The notes: generated from the sequence alone by a model not told the origin. Positions 36,507-45,145 are shown, counted from the stretch's first letter. The stretch is DNA of 64,000 bases from Corynebacterium stationis (GCF_001941345.1 NZ_CP009251.1:558001-622000); one strand, 5' to 3'. Program-made: numbers and translations.

Positions 36507-37502
36507 ATGAGTCACAGTTTTGCTCCCGATCTGTACAAGCACATGAAGCTTGATAGCGCCGATGAGTGCGCGGCCTTAGGTATTTTGCTGGCTGCACGCG
36601 ATGCAGACTTAGAAGGCTATGGTGTGACGGCAAATGATCCACGCCGGAAGGAGATTCAACTGTGCTACTCCATCTTGTCCAAGCCCGAGGTGCGCAAGCA
36701 CTATGATGATGCCCTTTCGGCTGGCCGTAAAATCACCTGGCCAGAAATTGAGCATCTCGCTAATTTCGGGAGCTGGCCTGATCCGGTTACGCGTATGAAC
36801 GTGAGCGAAAACCCGCCGCAGACTCACGGCTGGTCGAGTCCGCAGGGAAGCCCCCAGCAAGGGCCGCAGAGGCAGTCCTTTATTCCGCCGCAGCCCCAGC
36901 AACAGCCACAACAGCAGCCGCAAGCCCAATCACAGCAGCAGCCTCCGTATGCGGCGCCTTATGCACAGCCCCAGCAGCCGGCGCAAAGCCCGTACGCGCA
37001 GCCTTTCAATCCGTATCAGCAAGCCAATTATCAGCACCAGCAGATGGTTCCGCAGCAGGCACAGGGTTTATATCAAACTCCAGTGGATAGCCGGATTGCA
37101 GATCGACCGTCGTCGAGCACGCGCGTGGGAATGGCCTTTTTAGATTATTTCTTGCTGTCGATTGTGCCTTTGGGGCTGCTCGCCGGTGACTCGATATTCG
37201 CCAGTGTTATCGCCGGAGTGTTGATGGCAGTAATTTTTGTTGGCACCGAGGTTGCTTTCGGCGGTTCCCCAGTGAAGCTGATGATGGGCTACCGAGTGCG
37301 CGATGTTGATACCCATGAAAAGCTCAGCATCGAGCAATCCATTAAACGCCAGTGGTTTAGGAGCATCCTGATTGTGCCAGGACTGGGTCAAACCATCGGT
37401 TTCATCGGTGCGGTAGTAACGCAATTTACTATCAACCCGGCTAACGAGCAGCGTGGCGCCCACGACCGCTGGGCGAACGCAGAAGTAGTAAAGAAGAAAT
37501 AA
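36507..37502 (+). CDS. RDD domain membrane protein with Gln/Pro-rich linker
   Basis: About 331 residues. An N-terminal helical region (residues 1-75: LYKHMKLDSADECAALGILLAARDADLEG..., ending KPEVRKHYDDALSAGR) resembles a J-domain-like bundle without the HPD motif. A Gln/Pro-rich linker (about 95-215) follows, then an RDD domain with membrane segments: DRPSSSTRVGMAFLDYFLLSIVPLGLLAG, GGSPVKLMMGYRVRD, QRGAHDRWANAEVV. The function is unknown. The 3' end overlaps the convergent carboxypeptidase gene by 62 bases. Confidence 0.78.
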   Translation: MSHSFAPDLYKHMKLDSADECAALGILLAARDADLEGYGVTANDPRRKEIQLCYSILSKPEVRKHYDDALSAGRKITWPEIEHLANFGSWPDPVTRMNVSENPPQTHGWSSPQGSPQQGPQRQSFIPPQPQQQPQQQPQAQSQQQPPYAAPYAQPQQPAQSPYAQPFNPYQQANYQHQQMVPQQAQGLYQTPVDSRIADRPSSSTRVGMAFLDYFLLSIVPLGLLAGDSIFASVIAGVLMAVIFVGTEVAFGGSPVKLMMGYRVRDVDTHEKLSIEQSIKRQWFRSILIVPGLGQTIGFIGAVVTQFTINPANEQRGAHDRWANAEVVKKK

Positions 37503-38856
37503 TCACAAGAACCAGCACTGCTACACCGGCCACAATCAGCCACGGCATCCAGGTTGGGTGAGTGGGGCTTTCTGCTGCTGATGCCGCATCGGTTACTGGT
37601 ACATTTTCTGCATTCGCCGCTGTTGCGGTAGGAGCAGGTGTTTCTTCTTCTTTGGTGATCTTTTCTGTTTCCTCCAGTGATGAGACGCCTTGGCCAGCGG
37701 GAATCTTATAGGCTTCATCGAGAAGCATTTGTGCTTGCTCCCAGGCGCGGGGACCGTGATCGATGGTGGTGTCCAAAATGACCGCCATCAGCCGGCGCCC
37801 ATCGCGGTCTAAGGCACCAACGAAGGTGTGGTTGGCGTCATCGGTATAGCCAGTCTTGCCGCCAATTCCATCGGGGTCATTCATAAAGAGGCCATTGTCA
37901 TTGCCCAGCTCATAGCCTTCTAAATCACCGTAGCCGGGAAATTTCACGCTGTCGGTGCCCACGATGCGGGCAAAAGTGGGGTTTTCAAAAGCTGCCGTAT
38001 AAAGCAGCGCCATATCGGCTGCCGAGGTAGACATACCGGGTGCATCGAGGCCAGAGTAGCTAGCAGCGAAGGTAGAGCGTGCGCCCAGATCGGTTGCGAG
38101 CTTGTTGATCTTGGTTAAAGTTTCCTCATCGCCGCCGAGCTGTTGCGCCAACGCGTGCGCAGCATCATTGCCAGAAGCCATAAGCAGGCCTTGCAAAAGC
38201 TGCTCGACGGTATAGCGGCCCCCGGGGCCAAGGCCCACGGCGGAGCCATCGATAGCTGCATCTTCGTCGGTGCCAATGACGACCTTCTTCAAATCTAACT
38301 CTTCGATAGCCTCGAGTGCGAGCAGGACTTTAAGAATAGAAGCCGGACGATAGCGGCCGTGGGGATCTTTCATCGCTACAATCTCCCCGGTATCAAGGTC
38401 TGAGACCATCCACGCGGATGCGCGCACGTCATCATTGACGTCGAATCCAGCAGGAGCTTGCACACCACAGTTGGAATCTTGTACCTCCGGCAAAGGCGCT
38501 GGGGATTGCTGACCAGGAGCTACTACTTCTGAGGTTGTGACAGGTTCTGGGGGAAGCAGTGCTTGTGGGCAATTATCAGTATTGGGTGCTGCCTCGCGGG
38601 TCGATGAAGCAGGGGCGTCGTCTTCCTCGTCACCTATGGGGGAGTCATCGAAAAGCCCATCAAATACCCCAGTGAGACCTTGCTCTGTGGGTTCTAATTC
38701 TTGCGCCAACACCGCCGGGGCAGAGGTACTAAGAATCGCCGCGCTGGCTGCGGTGGCAACAACGGTATTTAACGAGAACCGCAAGCGTCGTGGAGTAGTT
38801 CCAGTACCAGCGGGTTTAGCTTCGGAAGCGGTATCGCGAGAGGAAAAGACAGTCAT
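37441..38856 (-). CDS. D-alanyl-D-alanine carboxypeptidase (penicillin-binding protein, S11 family)
   Basis: 471 residues from ATG 38856. It has a twin-Arg-like/basic start (TPRRLRFSLNTVVATAASAAILS), signal cleavage near AVLAQE, and a long acidic/Pro-rich linker. The catalytic domain has all three motifs: SILK in RPASILKVLLALEAI (SxxK), SGN in MASGNDAAHALAQQ, and KTG in GIGGKTGYTDDANHTFVG. A C-terminal membrane helix (LIVAGVAVLVLVIISSLLLL) and basic tail anchor it to the outer face of the membrane. It trims the terminal D-Ala of peptidoglycan stem peptides. Its last ~20 codons are antisense to the RDD gene. Confidence 0.92.
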   Translation of the reverse strand: MTVFSSRDTASEAKPAGTGTTPRRLRFSLNTVVATAASAAILSTSAPAVLAQELEPTEQGLTGVFDGLFDDSPIGDEEDDAPASSTREAAPNTDNCPQALLPPEPVTTSEVVAPGQQSPAPLPEVQDSNCGVQAPAGFDVNDDVRASAWMVSDLDTGEIVAMKDPHGRYRPASILKVLLALEAIEELDLKKVVIGTDEDAAIDGSAVGLGPGGRYTVEQLLQGLLMASGNDAAHALAQQLGGDEETLTKINKLATDLGARSTFAASYSGLDAPGMSTSAADMALLYTAAFENPTFARIVGTDSVKFPGYGDLEGYELGNDNGLFMNDPDGIGGKTGYTDDANHTFVGALDRDGRRLMAVILDTTIDHGPRAWEQAQMLLDEAYKIPAGQGVSSLEETEKITKEEETPAPTATAANAENVPVTDAASAAESPTHPTWMPWLIVAGVAVLVLVIISSLLLLRSPSGRGRHAAR

Positions 38857-38895
38857 TGTATGCAATATCTTAGGCTCAGGCTTAGGATGGCTCCC

Positions 38896-39819
38896 ATGTA
38901 TGACGCACCTTTAATTAGCCCAGAAAACAAAGATTCTTCCGCCGACACTTTGGCTTCCTTGCCCAAAGTAGCCCTTGCTGCCAAGGTTGCCGCAGGGCAC
39001 AGTGTTTCTGACGCCGTGAAAACTGTCTTAGACAAGCTGCAGGCCGATAATGTGATTTACGCCGAGTTGCGCTTAAACCCGAATGATTTTGTAGACGCAC
39101 ACGATGCATCGACAAGCGAAGCATTGCTTAGCGATGCCATCGCGCAAGCCACTTCCGCGCTTCATTCCCACGACGTCGATGCACGCATTATTCTGAGCGC
39201 CGATACCCAAGCAGCGAATGTCGCAGAGATTGCCGATGCTGCCATTGCCCACGACGAGGTCGCAGGCTTTGCACTGGTGGGTGACAATGTTGCGGCTCAC
39301 GCAGGCGTTTTAGACAAGCTGCAGGCTAATTTCGTACCATTTGTCATCGACGGTGGCTTTGACGATATTGAAGCTGGCGTCAAAGCCGGTGCCACTCGCA
39401 TTTCCGCAGGTGTTGATATCATCGATGACTTTAGCGCCACCGTCGAAGGTATTTCCCCAGGCAAGCTGACCAGCTGGATTCGCGACCGCCACATTGCCGT
39501 GGAAATTACTCCCGATGAAGATATTGCTGCCGAGGAAGTAGATTCTTTGGCGGATCACCCATTGCCACTATTGCAGCAATTGGGCTTTACCTGCGCGGTG
39601 GGAGAATCCGCATTGACAGAGCAATTTGTCTCACTTAATGAAGCTTTAGGTTATGGCCTGGAGGAATTCTTTGAGCTGACCGTGGCTGCGATGCAAAATA
39701 GCTTTAGCACCCAGGAACATCGTCAGCATCTTATCGAAACCGTGATTTTGCCTGCTTATGAAGAACTTTCTGACACCGAGTTTGCCGAAGACACCCAAGA
39801 ACCCGAAGACGAGGCCTAA
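38896..39819 (+). CDS. Adenosine deaminase-like protein lacking the metal-binding residues
   Basis: About 307 residues. The layout follows adenosine deaminase: LPKVALAAKVAAG where the family has LPKxELHxHLxG; IYAELRLNPNDF; FVIDGGFDDIEAGVKAGATRISAGVDIIDD where HAGE and RIGHG are expected; IAVEITPDEDIA...HPLPLLQQLGFTCAVGES where CPTSN and NTDDP are expected. All histidine and aspartate ligands of the zinc site are replaced, so it should not deaminate. The start could be ATG 38887 or 38896; 38896 has AGGATGG at good spacing. It is divergent from the carboxypeptidase gene and overlaps the next gene by 62 bases. Confidence 0.75.
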   Translation: MYDAPLISPENKDSSADTLASLPKVALAAKVAAGHSVSDAVKTVLDKLQADNVIYAELRLNPNDFVDAHDASTSEALLSDAIAQATSALHSHDVDARIILSADTQAANVAEIADAAIAHDEVAGFALVGDNVAAHAGVLDKLQANFVPFVIDGGFDDIEAGVKAGATRISAGVDIIDDFSATVEGISPGKLTSWIRDRHIAVEITPDEDIAAEEVDSLADHPLPLLQQLGFTCAVGESALTEQFVSLNEALGYGLEEFFELTVAAMQNSFSTQEHRQHLIETVILPAYEELSDTEFAEDTQEPEDEA

Positions 39820-40906
39820 GACACGCAAAATTGCGGGCGCTGCCGTGGCCCTTGGCGTGGGTGCTTTTAGCGTCGGGGCTTTAGGAGCGGGGCTCAAGGT
39901 TTATAAGGAAAGCCGGGAGCCGTATCTGCGGCAGGTGGATCCTGAGTTGCGGACTTGGTCGTTGTATCTTCCCAACCACGTTATTTCGCCGGCGTTGATG
40001 TTATTTATCATGGGTTTGGTCTCCAAGATTGATGCGATTAGAGAGACCGACCGTGACGTTGACATCCGCACAATTGAAGGTGAAAGCCCCGATGATGGGC
40101 ATCCGTTTAGCGCGCGGCATATTGTGCCGCAACGAATAGCTGATGCTGGAGCAGATGCTTCAGCATCTATGCGCCCGGCGATGATATGGACGCATGGCGG
40201 CGGGCATCTGATTGGCACTCCGGGATTTTATGACCCGCAGAATGCGAAGATTGCTGATGAGCTAAATATCTCGGTATTCGCGCCGAGCTACCGGAAAGCG
40301 AATCAAGCTCCTTTTCCTGCTGACCTAGATGATTGCTATGCGCTGGTGCGTTGGGTGCAAGACAATGCTGAAGAATTGGGAGTTGACCCGCAGCGCATTG
40401 CCGTGTGTGGCGATAGCGCTGGTGGTGGTCTAGCAGCGGGCATCGTGCAGCGGGCGATCGATGACGGGCACTCCGTTGCCTTTCAAGGATTGGTCTATCC
40501 CATGCTGGACCACCAAAGCGGCAATGCCTCTAGCGCGGGATTTGATGCCCATGAGCGCTCATGGGGGCAGTTTATCTGGACCGCGCGGTTAAATGCTGCA
40601 GCGTGGAACCTGTATTTAGGCAATGACCATTCGGACTCAGAATTAGCGCCCTATGCGTCACCGCTGTATCGCGAGGACCTCGTAGATTGTCCGCCGACGT
40701 GGATTGGCATTGGGGATTTGGACTTGTTTTACCCCGAGGCTTTAACCTTCGCGCAGCGCTTAGATAAAGCCGGCGTTCCCGTAGAATTTATTTCTTACGA
40801 TGGTGCCTATCACGGGTTCGACCACCTGGCGCCACAGTCAGAGAAAACAGCAAAGCTTCACGCAGACCTTATTGCGGCGCTGCGTGAAGCTTTGGAAACG
40901 GATTAG
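39758..40906 (+). CDS. Alpha/beta hydrolase (HSL-type esterase) with N-terminal membrane segment
   Basis: 382 residues. A basic N-terminus (KTPKNPKTRPKTRK) is followed by a hydrophobic stretch (IAGAAVALGVGAFSVGALGAG). The esterase core has the oxyanion motif WTHGGGHLIG (about 144-153), nucleophile CGDSAGGGLAAG (Ser ~220), acid region GIGDLDLFYPEA and base DGAYHGFDHL. This is the hormone-sensitive-lipase-like carboxylesterase family; the substrate is unknown. The start at 39758 overlaps the previous gene by 62 bases; a later in-frame start would lose the membrane segment. Confidence 0.83.
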   Translation: MKNFLTPSLPKTPKNPKTRPKTRKIAGAAVALGVGAFSVGALGAGLKVYKESREPYLRQVDPELRTWSLYLPNHVISPALMLFIMGLVSKIDAIRETDRDVDIRTIEGESPDDGHPFSARHIVPQRIADAGADASASMRPAMIWTHGGGHLIGTPGFYDPQNAKIADELNISVFAPSYRKANQAPFPADLDDCYALVRWVQDNAEELGVDPQRIAVCGDSAGGGLAAGIVQRAIDDGHSVAFQGLVYPMLDHQSGNASSAGFDAHERSWGQFIWTARLNAAAWNLYLGNDHSDSELAPYASPLYREDLVDCPPTWIGIGDLDLFYPEALTFAQRLDKAGVPVEFISYDGAYHGFDHLAPQSEKTAKLHADLIAALREALETD

Positions 40907-40915
40907 CTGGCGGCG

Positions 40916-42154
40916 TTAGAACTTCGAAAAACGCTTCGTCAGCATTTCTTCGAGGCCCTTCCACGCTTCTGCGTGATCATTGAAGGGCTTGGAAGGAACA
41001 TAACCTGCGGTCTCGGTTGAGCCCAGCATGTAGCCCAAGTAGTCCTGGAAACGTGGGTGCTGCAGCATATACGAGTTAATCGAGTCATCTCCGGCCCAGT
41101 CAGCAGCATCCGCGCAGATTTCATAGCAGCTGCTCATCTGCTGTGCATCGACAGCTTCTGGGCCCTTGGTGATATCACGCACGATGCCATTGAAGGTGTA
41201 CTGGTTATCTGGGTGAACTATAAATTCGAGTTCGCCGGCATTTGCCGCGGTGACCAATTCTTCCCAGGTGGAAACGCGTGCTAGGTCGTGATCATCATTT
41301 TCCATGATCCAACGCATGAGCTGCTTGGACGATGGGAAGGTAAAAATTTCGCCCCACTTGCCCAAAAAGACGGGGGATTCACCGATATAAGTGCGCAGGG
41401 TGTAAACCGAACGCGCATCGATGGTGATTTTGACCGGGTCGATACCGGCAGCAGCCCACGCGGAACCATCATAAGGATCTGCCGCCTGCTTTTCTTCCTT
41501 GCGCTGCTGTTCGAATCGTTCGCGCTTTTCTTGAGCAGCCTGTTTCGCAGTGGAAATCTTTGATGCAGCCGAGGTAACCGTTTCTTCGTTGAACTCAGTA
41601 GAAGGCACGATGCGGATCTGGGCGTCGAGGTCATCAATGACTTTTTGCCAATTGGTCAAGACAATGCGACCAATTGCAGTCCATTCCTGCAAACCTTGCT
41701 CGCCAGAGAAATGGTCCAAACCGCGTGAAGCGTTGCGTAGCAAGGAGTGGCTGGCGAAGAAAATGCTGGTTTGTTGCGCAGCAGTAACTGACGCGATGAC
41801 CTCTGCCATCTGGAAATTGCGTGCCACAGCGGAGATATTGGTGTGGCTCGGGCGGCCGGCTAAAAATTCTGGAGTTCCGATGAGATCGTAGGTATCGCGC
41901 TCTTCGGGGCTGACGCGGTTTGCTGGACCCTGGTTAAACTCTTCCCATTCCGGGTGGTCTTTAAGATCATGTGGTTCATCAGATTCAATGAAGGTCAAAA
42001 GCTCTGCTTCAGTGCGAAAGCCCAAGACAGTTTCATCATCGCCCAATAGGGCCTGCCATTCGGTGCCTTGCTGGCGCCATTTCGGAGCCCAGAGGGTGTA
42101 GAAGTCGCCTTCAGTTAAAGAAATTTTAATCGGAACAATCGCGCGTGAGCTCAT
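40916..42154 (-). CDS. Conserved hypothetical protein, last gene of the NlpC/P60 operon
   Basis: 412 residues from ATG 42154 (MSSRAIVPIKISLTEGDFYTLWAPKWRQQG). The first and last thirds share a repeated pattern (FYTLWAP...GDDETVLGFRTEAELLTFIESDEPHDL; YTLRTYIGESPVFLGKWGEIFTFPSSKQLMRWIMENDDHDL), suggesting an internal duplication. A charged coiled-coil-like stretch (KQAAQEKRERFEQQRKEEKQA) separates them. No signal peptide or catalytic motif is visible and I do not recognise the function. It follows the NlpC/P60 gene by 22 bases. Confidence 0.75.
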   Translation of the reverse strand: MSSRAIVPIKISLTEGDFYTLWAPKWRQQGTEWQALLGDDETVLGFRTEAELLTFIESDEPHDLKDHPEWEEFNQGPANRVSPEERDTYDLIGTPEFLAGRPSHTNISAVARNFQMAEVIASVTAAQQTSIFFASHSLLRNASRGLDHFSGEQGLQEWTAIGRIVLTNWQKVIDDLDAQIRIVPSTEFNEETVTSAASKISTAKQAAQEKRERFEQQRKEEKQAADPYDGSAWAAAGIDPVKITIDARSVYTLRTYIGESPVFLGKWGEIFTFPSSKQLMRWIMENDDHDLARVSTWEELVTAANAGELEFIVHPDNQYTFNGIVRDITKGPEAVDAQQMSSCYEICADAADWAGDDSINSYMLQHPRFQDYLGYMLGSTETAGYVPSKPFNDHAEAWKGLEEMLTKRFSKF

Positions 42155-42176
42155 GGGCGATAATTCTACCCAAAGC

Positions 42177-43154
42177 CTAAGAAGTCGGACGCCAGAAGCC
42201 CTTGAATTCCATCCCCATGTTGGAGGTTCGCAGTGGATTGACCTGAACCGGGTCGCCGGCTTCGACAATTTGTCCATCACCGGCATACATAGCAACATGC
42301 CCATCCCAGACCACTAGATCGCCTTTGACCAGCTCGTCGGCGCTGACCTGGGTGCCTATGGTTTGTTCTTCTGCCAGGCGCGGGATGTCTACCCCGGCTG
42401 CGCGGTAGGCATATTGGGTAAGACCTGAGCAGTCGAATCCCTGTGGGGTAGTCCCACCCCATACATACGGGGTTCCGACCATAGATAGCGCAGTATCCAC
42501 GGCCTTTTCACCCGCCGCAGACCCCGTGGAAGAACCAGATGTAGATGAAGTACCGGCGACAGACCCTGCCGCATCCTCTTCGGCCATGGGGGTTATGCCC
42601 GGCTCCAATGAACCTGCAGCCGTGCGTCCTGCGGGAGTAAAACCTGCTTGCCCAGAGACTGCTTGAAGTTCCTTTAACGCGGGTTGTCCGCCATCGACGT
42701 GTGAGGAAACCGTACGCGTCGCGATCTCAGCCAACGGTGCGCTAATCGCCGCTAGCTCATTGATAAGGCTGCCGGTACGCGCCACAGCCCGGCCAAGATA
42801 TTCCATTGCCAACGCTTTTAAGGCTGCCTCAGCGCTAAGGCGCGCAGCGGGGTGGGGAACCAATAATCCGACGGCTAATGGCACAGCGCGCGAGGCCAAT
42901 TCCATAGCGAGCCCAATGAGATCCTGCGCGCAGGCGCCAATTAAGCCGCTCGCTTCACCGGCGATGCGGCGGATAGTGTCCTGATCTTTTTCCAGCACAC
43001 CGGCAGCACTTAGCATCTTGCTGGGATCGGTTCCCGCAATGCTTGCAAGCGGTGAGACCGCAGAGATATCTGGAACATTTACTAGGGAAAGCTGCGGGAG
43101 GGGAGGCGGCTGCAGGCCGGCAACTTTCGCGATGGTATCAACAATGACATTCAT
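42177..43154 (-). CDS. NlpC/P60 family cysteine peptidase without a signal peptide
   Basis: 325 residues. The first ~200 are helical and Ala-rich, with no secretion signal. The C-terminal NlpC/P60 domain has ALSMVGTPYVWGGTTPQGFDCSGLTQYAYRAAG (catalytic Cys), GDLVVWDGHVAMYAGDGQIVEAG (catalytic His) and a final WRPTS. Such enzymes cut peptidoglycan stem peptides outside the cell, so the missing export signal is notable. Two bases separate it from the small helical gene upstream. Confidence 0.86.
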   Translation of the reverse strand: MNVIVDTIAKVAGLQPPPLPQLSLVNVPDISAVSPLASIAGTDPSKMLSAAGVLEKDQDTIRRIAGEASGLIGACAQDLIGLAMELASRAVPLAVGLLVPHPAARLSAEAALKALAMEYLGRAVARTGSLINELAAISAPLAEIATRTVSSHVDGGQPALKELQAVSGQAGFTPAGRTAAGSLEPGITPMAEEDAAGSVAGTSSTSGSSTGSAAGEKAVDTALSMVGTPYVWGGTTPQGFDCSGLTQYAYRAAGVDIPRLAEEQTIGTQVSADELVKGDLVVWDGHVAMYAGDGQIVEAGDPVQVNPLRTSNMGMEFKGFWRPTS

Positions 43155-43156
43155 CT

Positions 43157-43450
43157 TTATCCCACCTGGAAGCCATCAAACGCGGAACTTGCGGCAGAAT
43201 CGGTGGCCTCGGCGGCATCGGCAAGCGCAAAGCCACTGCGGGCAATATGCGCGACATCGCTATGCAATTGCTGCGAGCGCGCGGTGAGGTTATCCAAGGC
43301 CTGGTTGAGGGTGCCCACAAAATCAGCCAAGGTGGAATCAGTGGGCATGACAGCCGGCTGCGGCGGGGTAAAAGCCGCGGCCACATCCAAATCGCGGGCG
43401 AGCGAGCGCGTGTACTCTAGGTCAATTTCAAAAGTGTGAGGTGGGTTCAT
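43157..43450 (-). CDS. Small helical, Ala-rich protein upstream of NlpC/P60 (WXG/EspC-like layout)
   Basis: About 97 residues from ATG 43450 (MNPPHTFEIDLEYTRSLARDLDVAAAF). Two long amphipathic helices (ADFVGTLNQALDNLTARSQQLHSDVAHIARSGFALADAAEATDSAASSAF) resemble type VII secretion substrate folds. There is no WXG motif. It is the first gene of a minus-strand operon with the NlpC/P60 gene. The comparison to secreted helical hairpins is structural inference only. Confidence 0.6.
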   Translation of the reverse strand: MNPPHTFEIDLEYTRSLARDLDVAAAFTPPQPAVMPTDSTLADFVGTLNQALDNLTARSQQLHSDVAHIARSGFALADAAEATDSAASSAFDGFQVG

Positions 43451-43509
43451 ACTCAATTAAGACTGCGTGAATATAAGAATGGTTCCCGCGATGATTTACG
43501 ATGTAGCTT

Positions 43510-44145
43510 ATGGATATCCACGTAGTAGACCACCCACTTGCTTCATCTCGTCTGACGCTCATGCGCGATGAGCGCAGCGATAACGCAGCATTTCGTGCAG
43601 CCCTGGCTGATCTTGGCGGAATGTTAGTCTATGAAGCCTCTCGCAATCTGCCCGTTGAGCACTTCGAATGCAATACCCCAGTCGCTGTAGCCGACGGCAC
43701 GCGTTTGCTTGACCCACCGATTATCGTGCCTATTATTCGCGCGGGTTTGGGCATGATTGACCCAGCACTGTCGATGATCCCAGATGCTCAAGTTGGCTTT
43801 ATCGGCATGGCGCGCAACGAAGAAACTCATGAGCCAGTTCCGTATTTGGAAGCATTACCCGAAGACCTCAGCGGACGCACCGTCTTCCTGGTTGATCCGA
43901 TGCTGGCCACCGGTGGTTCACTGCTTCACTCTTTGAAGCTGTTGGTGGACCGTGGCGCAACCGATATTGTTGCTATCTGCCTGATTTCGGCACAGCCTGG
44001 TGTTGATGCCCTCGCGGAGTCTGGCTACCCAGTGCGTTTGGTTACCGCCTGCATTGATCCTTCATTGGATGAAAATGCCTACATCATTCCAGGCTTGGGG
44101 GATGCTGGTGACCGACTTTACGGTCCGCGCAACATCGATTTATAA
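43510..44145 (+). CDS. upp: Uracil phosphoribosyltransferase
   Basis: 211 residues, normal for Upp. Landmarks are [69 protein letters not shown] and the PRPP site [18 protein letters not shown], then [15 protein letters not shown]. It makes UMP from uracil and PRPP. It is divergent from the NlpC operon. Confidence 0.97.
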   Translation: MDIHVVDHPLASSRLTLMRDERSDNAAFRAALADLGGMLVYEASRNLPVEHFECNTPVAVADGTRLLDPPIIVPIIRAGLGMIDPALSMIPDAQVGFIGMARNEETHEPVPYLEALPEDLSGRTVFLVDPMLATGGSLLHSLKLLVDRGATDIVAICLISAQPGVDALAESGYPVRLVTACIDPSLDENAYIIPGLGDAGDRLYGPRNIDL

Positions 44146-44147
44146 AA

Positions 44148-44173
44148 GCGCACGCTCGGTGCCTAACGTGCGC
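44148..44173 (+). terminator. Hairpin after upp
   Basis: GCGCACG (44148-44154) and CGTGCGC (44167-44173) form a perfect 7-bp stem starting two bases after the upp stop. An alternative stem pairs CTCGG with CCGAG. No T-run follows, so strength is uncertain. Confidence 0.5.
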
Positions 44174-44244
44174 CGAGCCATTTGTGCAACACGCACAGTG
44201 ACATTTTCAACGTGGAAAGATCGCCAAAGCTAGGCTAAGCTCGC

Positions 44245-44301
44245 AGACGTCCATGACTGCCAGGATCCTGGGGGGAGCCTGGATGCACGTCAGGGGCGTC
44301 T
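44245..44301 (+). promoter_or_regulatory. Possible structured leader RNA of the XRE regulator gene
   Basis: AGACGTCC (44245-44252) pairs with GGGGCGTCT (44293-44301), TGAC (44254-44257) with GTCA (44289-44292), and CCAGG (44260-44264) with CCTGG (44278-44282). This gives a three-helix hairpin of about 17 bp around a G-rich loop. A -10-like TAGGCT (44231-44236) lies just before it, and the start codon about 60 bases after. It matches no riboswitch class I know. Confidence 0.45.
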
Positions 44302-44362
44302 TCTAGCTTTAATTGATAATTTTTAAGCAATCTTTTTGGACAGACCTTGGGGGGTGAGGTCC

Positions 44363-44989
44363 ATGGCGCCAAGCGTTGGACGTTTGCTGTGGGCAAGTTA
44401 TGGTTTTCGGTTTTCGCAAAACCTGAAAAAGATTCGACGAAAACGCGGAGTGACGCAACAAGCATTGGCTGAAATTGCCGGTTTGTCGCGGACACAAGTG
44501 TGCAATCTGGAACGCAATGAAAATAACTCTGGAACTAGTGCGGATCCGGCGCTGTCAACGGTGTACAAGTTAGCGTTGGCGTTAGAGGTTCCACCGGCTC
44601 TGTTACTGCCGCAACCAGAAGACAATGTGAAATCTGTGTGCGCAACACCTGCACCTCGGGTGACGCAAGAAAAAATTCAGCCCGCAGAACTTGCAGAGAT
44701 TGCACCTGTCGATGCGATGCCCGCAGGCAGAGTACAAGCACTTTTGGTGAAATCTGCACCAGTACATCCAGCACCTAGCCAGCAGCATTTAATAAGCAGC
44801 GAGTTACAACAAGAAGGCGAGGGGAGCGGGTCTTCGTTAGAGAAACTAGCGCCATTTTCTCCCGAGTACACGGCGCATAAACGACTCGTAGCGAGTGCAA
44901 AGCACAGTGGCTCAGCACCTAAGACAGCGCATTCACAACGCACCAAAACTACCCGAAGGCTGCGAATAGATGGTGTGCAGTTATCTTAA
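44363..44989 (+). CDS. XRE-family transcriptional regulator with disordered C-terminal tail
   Basis: 208 residues from ATG 44363, after GGGGGGTGAGG. The helix-turn-helix covers about residues 18-75: FRFSQNLKKIRRKRGVTQQALAEIAGLSRTQVCNLERNENNSG...DPALSTVYKLALALEVPPALLLP. The remaining ~130 residues are low in hydrophobic residues (Pro, Ala, Gln, Ser) and end in a basic segment (KTAHSQRTKTTRRLRIDG). The targets are unknown. Its ~120-base leader may be structured. Confidence 0.82.
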   Translation: MAPSVGRLLWASYGFRFSQNLKKIRRKRGVTQQALAEIAGLSRTQVCNLERNENNSGTSADPALSTVYKLALALEVPPALLLPQPEDNVKSVCATPAPRVTQEKIQPAELAEIAPVDAMPAGRVQALLVKSAPVHPAPSQQHLISSELQQEGEGSGSSLEKLAPFSPEYTAHKRLVASAKHSGSAPKTAHSQRTKTTRRLRIDGVQLS

Positions 44990-45145
44990 ATTCTTTTTAA
45001 AATCACAGGTTGGCACATAGGTTGGCCTATCCTTGCACTGGTTGGATTTATGAACCGCACGGTCTAGTTGTAGAATCGGACGGAGCACAACAAATCTATT
45101 GCGCACCACTTTTGGGGCGCCGGGTGTATCAAGGAGGGTCTGACT

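Noticed and set aside
44245..44301. Leader hairpin as a c-di-AMP or c-di-GMP riboswitch
   Set aside because: The conserved core sequences of those classes, as I know them, are absent; only the fold-like pairing is supported.
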